Source: DASREM01 sp035652095
GTDB lineage: Bacteria; Acidobacteriota; Terriglobia; Terriglobales; Acidobacteriaceae
Direction of reading: 5' to 3'
Assembly: GCA_035652095.1 (NCBI GenBank)
Contig: DASREM010000055.1
Span: 62,001-126,000 of the forward strand
DNA length: 64,000 nt
Shown: positions 8,657-17,482 of the stretch, in pieces
Layout of the letters: each line of letters opens with the position of its first letter
How positions within the stretch are numbered: position 1 is the first letter of the stretch
The notes under the pieces: model-generated
The model's database searches: none
What the model saw: only the letters and a program-made list of their open reading frames with translations
What the model was told of the DNA's origin: nothing
Made by a program: the position numbers and the translations under genes

Positions 8657-9931
8657 ATGATCAAAGCCCCGCGCGGAACTCGAGACCTGCTGCCGCCCGA
8701 TACGGCGCGTTGGAATTTCGTCGAGGCCGCTGCGCGCGAGGTCTTCCGCGCTTACAACTTTCACGAGATCCGCACGCCGATCTTCGAGTCCACCGAACTC
8801 TTCGCCCGCGGCGTGGGCGAAGAAACTGACATCGTTTCCAAAGAAATGTACACCTGGGAGGATCGCGGCCGCGCCGAAAGCGACAAGGGCCAATCTCTCA
8901 CCCTCCGTCCCGAAAACACCGCCGGCGTGGTGCGCGCTTACATCGAGCACAAGCTTTGGGAACGCGGCCTCAACAAGCTGTTCTACATCGGCCCGCAGTT
9001 CCGCCGCGAGCGCCCGCAGAAAGGCCGCTACCGGCAGTTCTTTCAGATCGGCGCCGAGATTCTCGGCCCTTCCGCCGCTGGCAGCGAATCGCCCGCGCGC
9101 GACGCCGAGATTCTCGAGTTGCTCGCGACCTTTCTCGACCGCATCGGCATCACCGGATGGACGCTCGAACTCAATTCCGTCGGCTGCCCGAACGATCGCG
9201 CGACCTACAACGAAGCTCTGCGCAAAGCGCTCGAACCCGTCGCGCCCAAGATGTGCGTGGACTGCCAGCGCCGCGCTGTCACCAACCCGCTCCGCGTCTT
9301 CGACTGCAAGGTTCCTGAAGATCAACCCATCATCGAGACGCTGCCCCGCATCTCGCAGTATCTCGACGAACCCTGCCGCAAGCACTTCGAAGAAGTGCTG
9401 AGCATTCTGAACGCGGTGGGCGTTCCCTTCACAATCAACGATCGCCTGGTGCGCGGCCTCGACTATTACACCCGCACCGCGTTCGAGTTCACCCACGGTG
9501 CGCTGGGCGCGCAGAACGCAATTCTCGGCGGAGGCCGCTACGACGGTCTTTCCGAATCCCTCAGAGGCCCGCAAGCGCCCGGCATCGGCTTTGCGATCGG
9601 CGAAGACCGCCTGGTCATGTCGCTCAACGAGTCCCCCGACTCCGTCCAGAAGAAGCCCGATGTCTACATCGCGCCACTTGGCGCCGGCATGAATATTGAA
9701 GCCGCCCGCCTAGCCCGCGAACTGCGCCGTCACGGCGTGATCACCGAACTCGGCGACGAGAACTTCCGCCTGAAGAAATCTCTCGAAACTGCCAGCAAGC
9801 TAGACGCCCGCTATGCCCTGATCGTCGGCGAGAATGAAGTCAAATCCCAAACCTTCGCCCTGAAGAACCTCGCCACCGGGGAGCAGATCGCGGTTCCGCG
9901 CGCGGACCTGCGCTCTCGGATACTTAACTAG
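8657..9931 (+). CDS. hisS: Histidine--tRNA ligase
   Basis: The product is 424 residues, the usual bacterial length. It charges tRNA-His with histidine. Class II motifs are clear: the N-terminal APRGTRDLLPPD, motif 2 around TLRPENTAGVVRAY and FRRERPQKGRYRQFFQIG, the histidine-specific VRGLDYYTRTAFEF, and motif 3 near APGIGFAIGEDRL. The C-terminal ~95 residues form the anticodon-binding domain (PDVYIAPLGAGMN onward). The start ATG lies immediately after the repeat unit, with no strong Shine-Dalgarno visible. Confidence 0.97.
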   Translation: MIKAPRGTRDLLPPDTARWNFVEAAAREVFRAYNFHEIRTPIFESTELFARGVGEETDIVSKEMYTWEDRGRAESDKGQSLTLRPENTAGVVRAYIEHKLWERGLNKLFYIGPQFRRERPQKGRYRQFFQIGAEILGPSAAGSESPARDAEILELLATFLDRIGITGWTLELNSVGCPNDRATYNEALRKALEPVAPKMCVDCQRRAVTNPLRVFDCKVPEDQPIIETLPRISQYLDEPCRKHFEEVLSILNAVGVPFTINDRLVRGLDYYTRTAFEFTHGALGAQNAILGGGRYDGLSESLRGPQAPGIGFAIGEDRLVMSLNESPDSVQKKPDVYIAPLGAGMNIEAARLARELRRHGVITELGDENFRLKKSLETASKLDARYALIVGENEVKSQTFALKNLATGEQIAVPRADLRSRILN

Positions 9932-10013
9932 CGGCCCTGTCGCACTGTCGTTGACTTTGCCTGGCCGCGACTCTAGCATTTCCCCGCGTGCAAAACCTCA
10001 CAGGAGACATCGC

Positions 10014-10547
10014 ATGAAACCGTTCTCCGCAAGAACCCTGTTGATCGCACTCGCTCTTAGCGTTTCCGCGCTTGCACAAATGCCAATGCCTAAGCCTAGC
10101 GCCGAACTCAAGAAGCTCGACTACTTTGTCGGTAATTGGACCATGGACGCCGACGCCAAGCCGGGCCTCATGGGTCCTGGCGGCAAGATGAGCTTGAAGG
10201 AAAAGAACGAATGGATGGACGGCGGCTTCTTCGTCATCGTCCACTCCCGGTTTTCCAGCGAAAAGATGGGCAGTGGGACCGGCATCTCGCTCATGGGATA
10301 CAACCCAGAGGACAAGACCTACTTCTACGACGAATACAACAGTATGGGAGAAGCCGCTCGCTCGACTGGAACCAACGAAGGCGATACCTGGACCTGGATG
10401 GGGGAGCAGAAAATGGGGCCCCAGGTCATGAAAGGCCGCTTCATCATGAAGATCCTCTCGCCCACCGCCTACAACTTCAAATACGAAATCTCCACCGATG
10501 GCGCCACCTGGAACCTGGTTATGGAAGGCAAAGCCACAAAAAGCTGA
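10014..10547 (+). CDS. Exported DUF1579-family protein
   Basis: 177 residues from the ATG at 10014, preceded by AGGAGA seven bases upstream. An in-frame start at 9951 would put extra residues before a clear signal peptide (MKPFSARTLLIALALSVSALAQ), so the later start is chosen. The mature part has the DUF1579 hallmark KLDYFVGNWTMDADAKPG, followed by a beta-barrel-like pattern (MGYNPEDKTYFYDEYNSMGE, GDTWTWMGEQKMG). Proteins of this family are secreted and of unknown function, with a lipocalin/THAP4-like fold suggested by the GxW motif. Confidence 0.8.
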   Translation: MKPFSARTLLIALALSVSALAQMPMPKPSAELKKLDYFVGNWTMDADAKPGLMGPGGKMSLKEKNEWMDGGFFVIVHSRFSSEKMGSGTGISLMGYNPEDKTYFYDEYNSMGEAARSTGTNEGDTWTWMGEQKMGPQVMKGRFIMKILSPTAYNFKYEISTDGATWNLVMEGKATKS

Positions 10548-10647
10548 TCTCGCTTGCTGAATCTTGTGTCCCTTGTGGTGCTTCCACAAGGGGCACATCG
10601 GTAGCACGAGCCTTGACAACACCTGCCGCAAATGGCTGAATGTTGCC

Positions 10648-11082
10648 ATGAAACGCTTCTTAATCGTCCTTCTGTTCGCCGCCGCATGCTTTGCCCAAAG
10701 CACCGAACAAACTCTGATTGAGCTGCAGAAGGCTGCCGCCACCGCGCAAACGAAAAAAGACGCCGACTTCTTCCGACGCACTCTGACCGACGACTATCTC
10801 AGCATCGGATCCGGCGGGGATAGCGGTCACAAAGCCGATCTGGTGGAAGGTATCTCCGAATCGGACATCACCGGCATCCAGCTGTACAACTTCAAGTTCG
10901 TCCCGATTGACGAAAACTCCGCCATCCTCGCCTATGACGCGGTGATTCATCGACCCCGCCACAACGTTGGCGCACGCCGCTACCAGCACGTCAGCTCGAT
11001 CTGGGTGAAGCAAGGCGACACCTGGAAGCTGAAATTCCAGCAGGCCACGCCCAACGAATGGAGCTACGGCGACTTCGACTGA
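10648..11082 (+). CDS. Exported DUF4440/NTF2-like protein
   Basis: 144 residues from the ATG at 10648, chosen because it opens a signal peptide (MKRFLIVLLFAAACFAQ). The mature region EQTLIELQKAAATAQTKKDADFFRRTLTDDYLSIGSGG is the usual opening of SnoaL/DUF4440 domains. It is followed by the curved-sheet strands ITGIQLYNFKFVPIDENSAILAY and SSIWVKQGDTWKLKFQQATP. These small cone-shaped folds bind or isomerise small ligands in some families; no catalytic residues can be assigned here. It lies about 100 bp after the DUF1579 gene and may share its transcript. Confidence 0.78.
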   Translation: MKRFLIVLLFAAACFAQSTEQTLIELQKAAATAQTKKDADFFRRTLTDDYLSIGSGGDSGHKADLVEGISESDITGIQLYNFKFVPIDENSAILAYDAVIHRPRHNVGARRYQHVSSIWVKQGDTWKLKFQQATPNEWSYGDFD

Positions 11083-11106
11083 TCTCTCTGCCGCAAGCAC
11101 CGATGA

Positions 11107-11142
11107 GGTCACCCAAGCGCAGCGAGGGATCTCGCGTGTGCG
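11107..11142. repeat. Dispersed intergenic repeat, copy D (divergent)
   Basis: GGTCACCCAAGCGCAGCGAG runs into GGATCTCGCGTGTGCG. It keeps the GAGGGATCTCGCG core of copies A and B. It sits between the DUF4440 gene and aspS. Confidence 0.5.
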
Positions 11143-11273
11143 CGATGAGCAGCCGGTTCCAAATCTGTCCGGCCAAATGCAAATTGCCAATTGCTCGGTG
11201 CAGGGTTTTCCGCTCCCTGCTCTATAATCGTGAGTTCGGCCCCGGGCCACACTCCAGACCGTAAGGATTATCT

Positions 11274-13100
11274 TTGCTCGACTTTCTAGGCGATCTCAGG
11301 CGTACACATATGTGCGGCGCGCTCCGCGCCTCCGATGCCGGTAAAACCGCGGTCCTCATGGGATGGGTCAATCGCCGCCGCGATCTCGGCAACCTCGTCT
11401 TCATTGACATCCGCGACCGATCGGGCGTGACCCAGATCGTCTGCGACAAGGAACGCAACCCCGCTCTCCACACGAAGGCCGGCGAGTTGCGCAACGAGTT
11501 CGTCATCGCGGTCCGGGGATCGGTCAAGCTTCGCGACGGCAACACGGTCAACAAGAACATCCCCACCGGCGAAATCGAGATGATCGCCGACGAGTTGCGC
11601 ATCCTCAACGAATCCAAGCAGCCGCCCTTCCTTCCCGGCGACACAGTCCTGCCGAACGAGGAACTGCGCCTGCAATACCGCTACATTGATCTGCGGCGCG
11701 ACGCCATGCAGCGCAACATCGCGCTCCGGCACAACGTGGCCATTGCGATCCGCGATTATCTTTCGTCGCAGAATTTCTTTGAAATCGAAACTCCCTTCAT
11801 GACGCGTTCCACCCCCGAGGGCGCGCGCGACTACCTCGTGCCCAGCCGGGTGCAGCCGGGCAGCTTCTACGCGCTGCCGCAGTCCCCGCAATTGTTCAAG
11901 CAGATCCTCATGATCTCGGGCTTCGACCGGTACTTCCAGATCGTGCGCTGCTTCCGCGACGAGGACCTCCGCGCCGATCGCCAGCCGGAATTTACCCAGA
12001 TCGACCTGGAAATGTCGTACCCTCAACCCGAGCGCGTCTGGGAGGTAGTCGAAGGTTTTCTCACGGCCGCGTTCAAGGCCGCCGGGCTGGAGATCAAGAC
12101 TCCCTTCCCGCGCATGTCGTATGACGACGCAATCCGGCTCTATGGCAGCGATAAACCAGACATGCGACTGCCTGGGTTGACGGATGTGCGCGAGTTTTTC
12201 GGCCAGGAGAACCTAAGCACGCTCAGCATCAGCGCGGAGCTGCCCATCGTCGCCATCCGCATTCCAAAGGTCGGCGAGCTCTCACGCAAGGAGCGCGACG
12301 ACATTAAGCCGCTCTTTACTTCGCGTGGTGGCGCGAAGTTGTTTGAAGACTTCAAGCGCATGGAAAAATCGTTCCCAGAGACCGCCGCCAAAATCCGCGA
12401 GAAGAGCCAGGCCGAGCCCGATGATCTGCTCGTGATCGTCGCCGGAGACGGCAAGCCCGCCGAGCACAAATCCGAGGGCGGCGTGAAGCCCGAGGTCAAA
12501 CAGCACGATCACGCGGTGTACACGGCCGCTGGACTGCTTCGCGTTGCGCTGGGGCAGAAATACTCCGCCAAGCACGGCCTCTTCACGAAGAGTGGAAACA
12601 CGTCAAAAGACTATCGCTTCCTCTGGGTTACCGATTTCCCGATGTTCGAGTACGACGAGGAGGGCCAGCGCTGGGCCGCGGCGCACCACCCCTTCACCTC
12701 GCCCCATGAAAAGGACATGGACAAGCTCGAATCCAACCCCGGCGCCGTGCGCGCGCTTGCGTACGATGTTGTGCTGAACGGCACCGAACTGGGCTCAGGC
12801 TCCATCCGTATTCACCGTCAGGACATCCAGCGCAAGATTTTCCATGCGCTGGGCATGACCGAAGACGAGGCCCGCGCCCGCTTCGGCTTCTTCCTGGAAG
12901 CTCTCGAGTATGGCACGCCTCCCCACGGAGGCATAGCCCTCGGCCTCGACCGTATCGTGATGATCCTGGCAGGAGCCGACAGCCTCCGCGAAGTCATTCC
13001 CTTCCCAAAAACTGCCCGCGCAGTCGACCTGATGGTGGACGCGCCAACTCCGGTCAGCGACGCGCAACTGAAGGAGCTGGGAATCCAGGTGAAGAAGTAG
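11274..13100 (+). CDS. aspS: Aspartate--tRNA ligase
   Basis: 608 residues from a TTG start with TAAGGA just upstream. It attaches aspartate to tRNA-Asp. The N-terminal OB fold reads VLMGWVNRRRDLGNLVFIDI. Class II motif 2 is at FRDEDLRADRQPEFTQIDLE, the bacterial GAD insertion follows (about residues 290-420), and motif 3 is near GIALGLDRIVMILAG. The OB-fold Leu in RRRDLGN matches the tRNA-Asp-specific (discriminating) type rather than the His found in non-discriminating enzymes such as the Pseudomonas one. That suggests asparagine charging does not depend on this enzyme, but is inference. Confidence 0.97.
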   Translation: MLDFLGDLRRTHMCGALRASDAGKTAVLMGWVNRRRDLGNLVFIDIRDRSGVTQIVCDKERNPALHTKAGELRNEFVIAVRGSVKLRDGNTVNKNIPTGEIEMIADELRILNESKQPPFLPGDTVLPNEELRLQYRYIDLRRDAMQRNIALRHNVAIAIRDYLSSQNFFEIETPFMTRSTPEGARDYLVPSRVQPGSFYALPQSPQLFKQILMISGFDRYFQIVRCFRDEDLRADRQPEFTQIDLEMSYPQPERVWEVVEGFLTAAFKAAGLEIKTPFPRMSYDDAIRLYGSDKPDMRLPGLTDVREFFGQENLSTLSISAELPIVAIRIPKVGELSRKERDDIKPLFTSRGGAKLFEDFKRMEKSFPETAAKIREKSQAEPDDLLVIVAGDGKPAEHKSEGGVKPEVKQHDHAVYTAAGLLRVALGQKYSAKHGLFTKSGNTSKDYRFLWVTDFPMFEYDEEGQRWAAAHHPFTSPHEKDMDKLESNPGAVRALAYDVVLNGTELGSGSIRIHRQDIQRKIFHALGMTEDEARARFGFFLEALEYGTPPHGGIALGLDRIVMILAGADSLREVIPFPKTARAVDLMVDAPTPVSDAQLKELGIQVKK

Positions 13101-13157
13101 AGGCGCACCTTTTCTGGTGCGATCCAGAGCGCGACGATCCCTGTATAGTAACGGGCT

Positions 13158-14276
13158 GTGAATCGTCGCACGCTGTTGCAAGCTCTCGCAGCTTGTTCTG
13201 GAAGCCTGTTGCTGGAATCGTGTGCCAGGCGCGTACATCCAGCGCCGAACCCTGCGTCCGCCCCCCAACTGCATCTGCCCAAGGTGCTGGTGTCCGAGGA
13301 CCGCGAGATTCGCACGACTGTATGCCTGCGTCCTTTTCGGGCGCCGGGGTTTCGTTTGGCGGCGGAAAAATTGGGCAACAAGCTCTGCGTTCACAATTAT
13401 GGGCATGGAGGAGCAGGGATAACCCTGTCATGGGGAACAGCGCAATTAGCAAGCGAAGAGGTGCGGCAGTCCGGCGAGAAACAAGTTGCGGTTCTGGGCT
13501 GTGGAGTCGTCGGCCTGGCGGCTGGCCGCTTGCTTCAGCAAATAGGAAAGGAAGTCACGATTTACACCAGGACTCTTCCCCCGGAAACTACTTCCAATTC
13601 AGCCGGCGGGCTCTGGCTACCTTACTCTCTTTTTGATCCTGACCGTGAAACACCGGAGTTTCACCAGCAATACTTGCAGTCGGTCAAATTTTCCTACACC
13701 TACTTCCAGCAGTTTGCGGGAGACGAGTACGGCGTGCGCTGGATGCCCAGTTACGTGATTACAGAGGAGCCGATCCAGGAGACCGCCATGCTCGGGCCCA
13801 AGGGCCCGTTTCCCGAGGTTTTCCCCGAGTTGCGAGACCTGCAGCCCTCCGAACACCAGTTCCCTTCGCGCCATGTCCGGCAATTCATGGCCATGCTGAT
13901 TGAGCCCCACGTCTATTTGCGGGCGCTGCTGCGAGACTTTCGCCTGGCTGGCGGAACAGTGGTGTTGCAGGAGTTTCACGATACGGCCGAGATCGCCACA
14001 ATACCGCAGCCGGTTGTAGTGAACTGCACCGGGCTGGGCGCCCGGGCCTTGTTCTCAGATACAGAACTCATCCCCATCAAGGGCCAGTTGACATACCTGT
14101 TGCCTCAGCCAGAAGTGAACTACATTGTGCTGGCCGGCGATCTGTACATGTTTCCCCGTCGTGACGGCATCGTGCTTGGCGGTACGCACACGCGCGGTGA
14201 CTGGAGCCTTGAGCCGGACCTCGCAGCAAAGAGCCGTATCCTGGCAGCACATGCAAAAGTGTTCAGCAGACTTTAG
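13158..14276 (+). CDS. D-amino-acid-oxidase-like flavoprotein with permuted domain order, exported
   Basis: 372 residues from a GTG start. The N-terminus MNRRTLLQALAACSGSLLLESC looks like a Tat-type signal with a lipobox-like Cys22. The D-amino acid oxidase signature that normally ends the protein (CLRPFRAPGFRLAAE, then HNYGHGGAGITLSWG) appears first, at residues 57-93. The FAD-binding start follows: AVLGCGVVGL with GxGxxG at 114-119, then TSNSAGGLWLPYS. The chain ends at the strand LGGTHTRGDWS plus a helix, where canonical enzymes would still have their C-terminal motif. All parts are present but circularly permuted. The predicted reaction is FAD-dependent oxidation of an amino acid, probably periplasmic. 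It is convergent with a permease gene. Confidence 0.82.
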   Translation: MNRRTLLQALAACSGSLLLESCARRVHPAPNPASAPQLHLPKVLVSEDREIRTTVCLRPFRAPGFRLAAEKLGNKLCVHNYGHGGAGITLSWGTAQLASEEVRQSGEKQVAVLGCGVVGLAAGRLLQQIGKEVTIYTRTLPPETTSNSAGGLWLPYSLFDPDRETPEFHQQYLQSVKFSYTYFQQFAGDEYGVRWMPSYVITEEPIQETAMLGPKGPFPEVFPELRDLQPSEHQFPSRHVRQFMAMLIEPHVYLRALLRDFRLAGGTVVLQEFHDTAEIATIPQPVVVNCTGLGARALFSDTELIPIKGQLTYLLPQPEVNYIVLAGDLYMFPRRDGIVLGGTHTRGDWSLEPDLAAKSRILAAHAKVFSRL

Positions 14277-14402
14277 CGCTGGGAAAACGCGACCGTAATC
14301 GCCGTTATCACTCATCGCACGACTTCAGGCCCTCTCGCTGCTGACCGTAACCGTGTGACGATGACAACGCACGGCACGGAGCCGCCCAAAAAAACCTGAA
14401 CT

Positions 14403-15854
14403 TTAGCTCCTTCCGGCCCTTCTCTTCCCCATCCAGTAGATCACCACCCCGATCACCACCAGCAGCCCCGACAAGCCAACGATTTTTATTACTGCGAGCG
14501 GCTTATTCGGTTCATCGGCCGGGGGGATAACCGAGATCGCAATGGTGAACGTTGTGGTAACAAAACCGACCACAGCTGCGATTCTGGCGACCGGCTTGCC
14601 TCCGGGAACGCGGATCACGCCCGGGCCTGCGGGCTCGCGCTGCAATTTGTACATGGCGGCGAAAACATACAGATAGGGAATGAAATACGTGATCACTCCC
14701 ATGCTGACGAGCACGTCGTAGGCGCCCTTGATCGAGGTGCCGGCCTGGCCGAGGAAAATGAACAGCGCTCCGAACAGGAACTGGGTGAGCAAGCCCATCC
14801 ACGGGGTTTTCCATCTTGGGTGCAGGGCTCCGAAAACCGGCGGCAGAAAGCGATCGATCCCGGCCACGAACGGCAGCCTGGCAACAGCGGCCAGATAAGC
14901 TCCGGCCGCGCCTACATTGCTGAGTGCGATCAGAAACGCCGCGAATGGGATAACGGCTTCCCAGTGAATCTTGTGGGCGGTGCTCGAAATGGCCTGCATC
15001 AGTCCTTGCAGGTTTCCGACCTCCGAAGGAGGTAGCGCAAGCAACACGCCGATAGTGCCCACGATGTAGCAGAAGGCAACTGTAATGCCCGCGATGAACA
15101 ATGCCCAGGGAATCACTCGCCGCGCGTTCTTGATTTCGTCCCCCATCAGCGAAGCGGTCTCGCTGCCTGCAAAGGCATAGATCAGCACCGACCAGAACAC
15201 CATGTCTTTGATCTGCGTGCTGGGGACCATGGTGTGGCCGCTGAACACCGTCGCCGATCCGAATTGGCGGTAGGCGATTGCTCCCATGAGCACCACGATG
15301 ATGGCGGGGATCCACATGGCGAGCGCGCCCAGGTTGTGCAGCCAGGTCCCGACATCGAGTCCTACGACGTTCATCCACGTGGCGGCGCCCAGCGCGATCA
15401 GCGAAAACAGCACGTAGTAGCTTGTGTTGTTTTGATAATGCGCCCACTGGTCATGCCGAATGTACAGCGCGTTGCTGGCTGCGAAGTACAAGACCGCCGG
15501 GAAGTAGGGCAGGTTACAGGTCCAGTAGGTCCAGGCAGAAATGAAGCCCGCGAAGTCGCCGAACGCCACCTTGCTCCAGACGTAAATGCCGCCTTCATTC
15601 GGGTAGCGGGAGGAAAGTTCGATCACGGATAGCGCCAGAGGCGTGTAGAAGGCCAGCCAGGCGCCGATCCAGATGATGATGGAGCTTGGTCCGGCGGAAG
15701 CCGCGGTGGCAATCCAGCGCAGGCTGATTCCCGTGACCACGTAAAAGAGCAGGAGGTCGCGAAAGCCGAGAACTCGCTTTGGGCGACGCGGATCTTCCGC
15801 TTCCGCAATGGAGAGGCCGGGGGAAAGCAAACCGGGGGTGGTGGGCTCCGTCAC
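14403..15854 (-). CDS. APC-family amino acid permease
   Basis: 483 residues from a GTG at 15854. The frame is open to an ATG at 15947, but that would overlap the upstream ATPase gene. About 12 transmembrane helices are visible, starting with FRDLLLFYVVTGISLRW and including the helix I break typical of LeuT-fold APC transporters. The loop SRYPNEGGIYVWSKVAFGDFAGF matches the amino acid permease consensus. Substrate cannot be read from sequence; glutamate/GABA-type antiporters and polyamine carriers are the nearest in style. It lies downstream of a HerA-like ATPase and converges with the permuted oxidase gene. Confidence 0.88.
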   Translation of the reverse strand: MTEPTTPGLLSPGLSIAEAEDPRRPKRVLGFRDLLLFYVVTGISLRWIATAASAGPSSIIIWIGAWLAFYTPLALSVIELSSRYPNEGGIYVWSKVAFGDFAGFISAWTYWTCNLPYFPAVLYFAASNALYIRHDQWAHYQNNTSYYVLFSLIALGAATWMNVVGLDVGTWLHNLGALAMWIPAIIVVLMGAIAYRQFGSATVFSGHTMVPSTQIKDMVFWSVLIYAFAGSETASLMGDEIKNARRVIPWALFIAGITVAFCYIVGTIGVLLALPPSEVGNLQGLMQAISSTAHKIHWEAVIPFAAFLIALSNVGAAGAYLAAVARLPFVAGIDRFLPPVFGALHPRWKTPWMGLLTQFLFGALFIFLGQAGTSIKGAYDVLVSMGVITYFIPYLYVFAAMYKLQREPAGPGVIRVPGGKPVARIAAVVGFVTTTFTIAISVIPPADEPNKPLAVIKIVGLSGLLVVIGVVIYWMGKRRAGRS

Positions 15855-15882
15855 CGTTTCCGGGATTGTACACGCGCCAGGG

Positions 15883-17394
15883 CTAGCGCCTGCTGCTTCC
15901 GCCCAGAAGTGACCCCAGAACACCGCGAATGATCTGCCGGCCCACACTGCTACCGATGGAGCGGGCCGCGCTTTTCATCATGGCTTGCGCCAGGGTGTCA
16001 CCGCGACGCCCGCCGGTGGGAGTTCCGAGACCGAGCGAGCTCAGAGCTCCCGGAAGACTCCAGGGCTGGTTCTGCTCCTGCTCCTGGTGTTGCTGCAATT
16101 GCGTAGGCGTGACCGGCTGCTCGGCTCGGCCTTTGAGGCGTTCGTAGGCCGATTCGCGGTCGCTTGCGTTCTCGTAAGTTCCGTACACCAGTGAATTCTT
16201 GATGATCTGTTGCCGCTGATCGGGAGTAATGGGGCCGATCTGGCTGTGCGGAGGCAGAACGAACGCGCGCTCGACCACGCCGGGAATCCCTTTTTCATCC
16301 AGAAAAGAAACCAGAGCTTCGCCCACGCCAAGCTGCGTAATGACGGTTTCGACATTCAGCTTTGGGTTGGAGCGGAAGGTCTGGGCCGCGGCTTTCACCG
16401 CTTTCTGATCGTTGGGCGTGAAGGCGCGTAACGCATGCTGCACGCGGTTTCCAAGCTGGCTGAGCACTACTTCAGGAACATCGGTGGGATTCTGGGTCAC
16501 GAAGTACACGCCGACGCCCTTGGAGCGGATCAGGCGGATGACTTGCTCGATCTTCGCGCCCAGGCTTTGCGGAAGATCGTTGAATAAGAGATGGGCTTCA
16601 TCGAAGAAGAAGACCAGCTTCGGCTTGTCCCGGTCGCCAACTTCTGGCATTTTTTCGTAAAGCTCCGACAACATCCAGAGCAGGAACGTAGCGTAGAGCT
16701 GCGGAGACGCCATCAGTTTATCGGCGGCAAGAATGTTGACGATGCCATGGCCCTGGGAATCGGTTTGCAGCAGGTCCTCATGGTTAAGGGCAGGCTCTCC
16801 GAGGAATTTGTCGCCGCCTTGCTGCTGCAAGGCCACAAGGCCGCGCTGAATCGCACCGATGCTGGCCGCGGAGATATTTCCGTACTGAGTTTGGAAATCC
16901 TTGGCTGCCTCGCCCACATGCTGAAGCATGGCTTGAAGATCTTTCAGGTCGAGGAGAAGAAGGCCCTGGTCATCGGCGATCTTGAACACCAGCGTCAGCA
17001 CGCCGGTTTGGGTGTCGTTGAGATTCAGAATACGGCTGAACAAGAGCGGCCCCATCTCCGAGACCGTGGCTCGCACAGGATGGCCCTGCTCGCCGAAGAC
17101 ATCCCAGAACGTGACCGGGCAACCGGAGAAGGTAAGCGGACCGAGACCCAGGTTCTTCACCCGTTCCTGCAACTTGGGATTGTCTTTTCCGGGCTGGCTT
17201 ATGCCGGAGAGATCGCCCTTCACATCCGCTGCAAATACGGGAACGCCGATGCGGCTGAACGCCTCGGCCATCACCTGCAAGGTGACCGTCTTACCGGTCC
17301 CGGTGGCTCCGGCGACTAAGCCGTGGCGGTTCGACATCCCGGGTAGCAAATAGACTTCATCATCACCTTTAGCAATCAGCAGCGGATCGGACAT
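15883..17394 (-). CDS. HerA-like ATPase (DUF853 family)
   Basis: The product is 503 residues. Walker A is GATGTGKT at residues 29-36 and Walker B is KLVFFFDEAHLLF. The motifs between (GVYFVTQNPTDVPEVVLSQL, LRAFTPNDQKAVKAAAQTF) match the DUF853 group of HerA/FtsK-type ATPases such as E. coli YjgR. The C-terminus is Gly/Ser/Arg-rich (GRQIIRGVLGSLLGGSSRR). The cellular role of this family is not established; a DNA-translocase-like activity is inferred from the fold. It is followed 28 bp later by the permease gene. Confidence 0.9.
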   Translation of the reverse strand: MSDPLLIAKGDDEVYLLPGMSNRHGLVAGATGTGKTVTLQVMAEAFSRIGVPVFAADVKGDLSGISQPGKDNPKLQERVKNLGLGPLTFSGCPVTFWDVFGEQGHPVRATVSEMGPLLFSRILNLNDTQTGVLTLVFKIADDQGLLLLDLKDLQAMLQHVGEAAKDFQTQYGNISAASIGAIQRGLVALQQQGGDKFLGEPALNHEDLLQTDSQGHGIVNILAADKLMASPQLYATFLLWMLSELYEKMPEVGDRDKPKLVFFFDEAHLLFNDLPQSLGAKIEQVIRLIRSKGVGVYFVTQNPTDVPEVVLSQLGNRVQHALRAFTPNDQKAVKAAAQTFRSNPKLNVETVITQLGVGEALVSFLDEKGIPGVVERAFVLPPHSQIGPITPDQRQQIIKNSLVYGTYENASDRESAYERLKGRAEQPVTPTQLQQHQEQEQNQPWSLPGALSSLGLGTPTGGRRGDTLAQAMMKSAARSIGSSVGRQIIRGVLGSLLGGSSRR

Positions 17395-17482
17395 GAGGAT
17401 CTCCCAGAGTAGTTTTTGTGGACAGGGATTAGGCCCGCGCCCAAGCGAGATGATTGTAGAGGTAACGGTATGCCTGCGTCAG

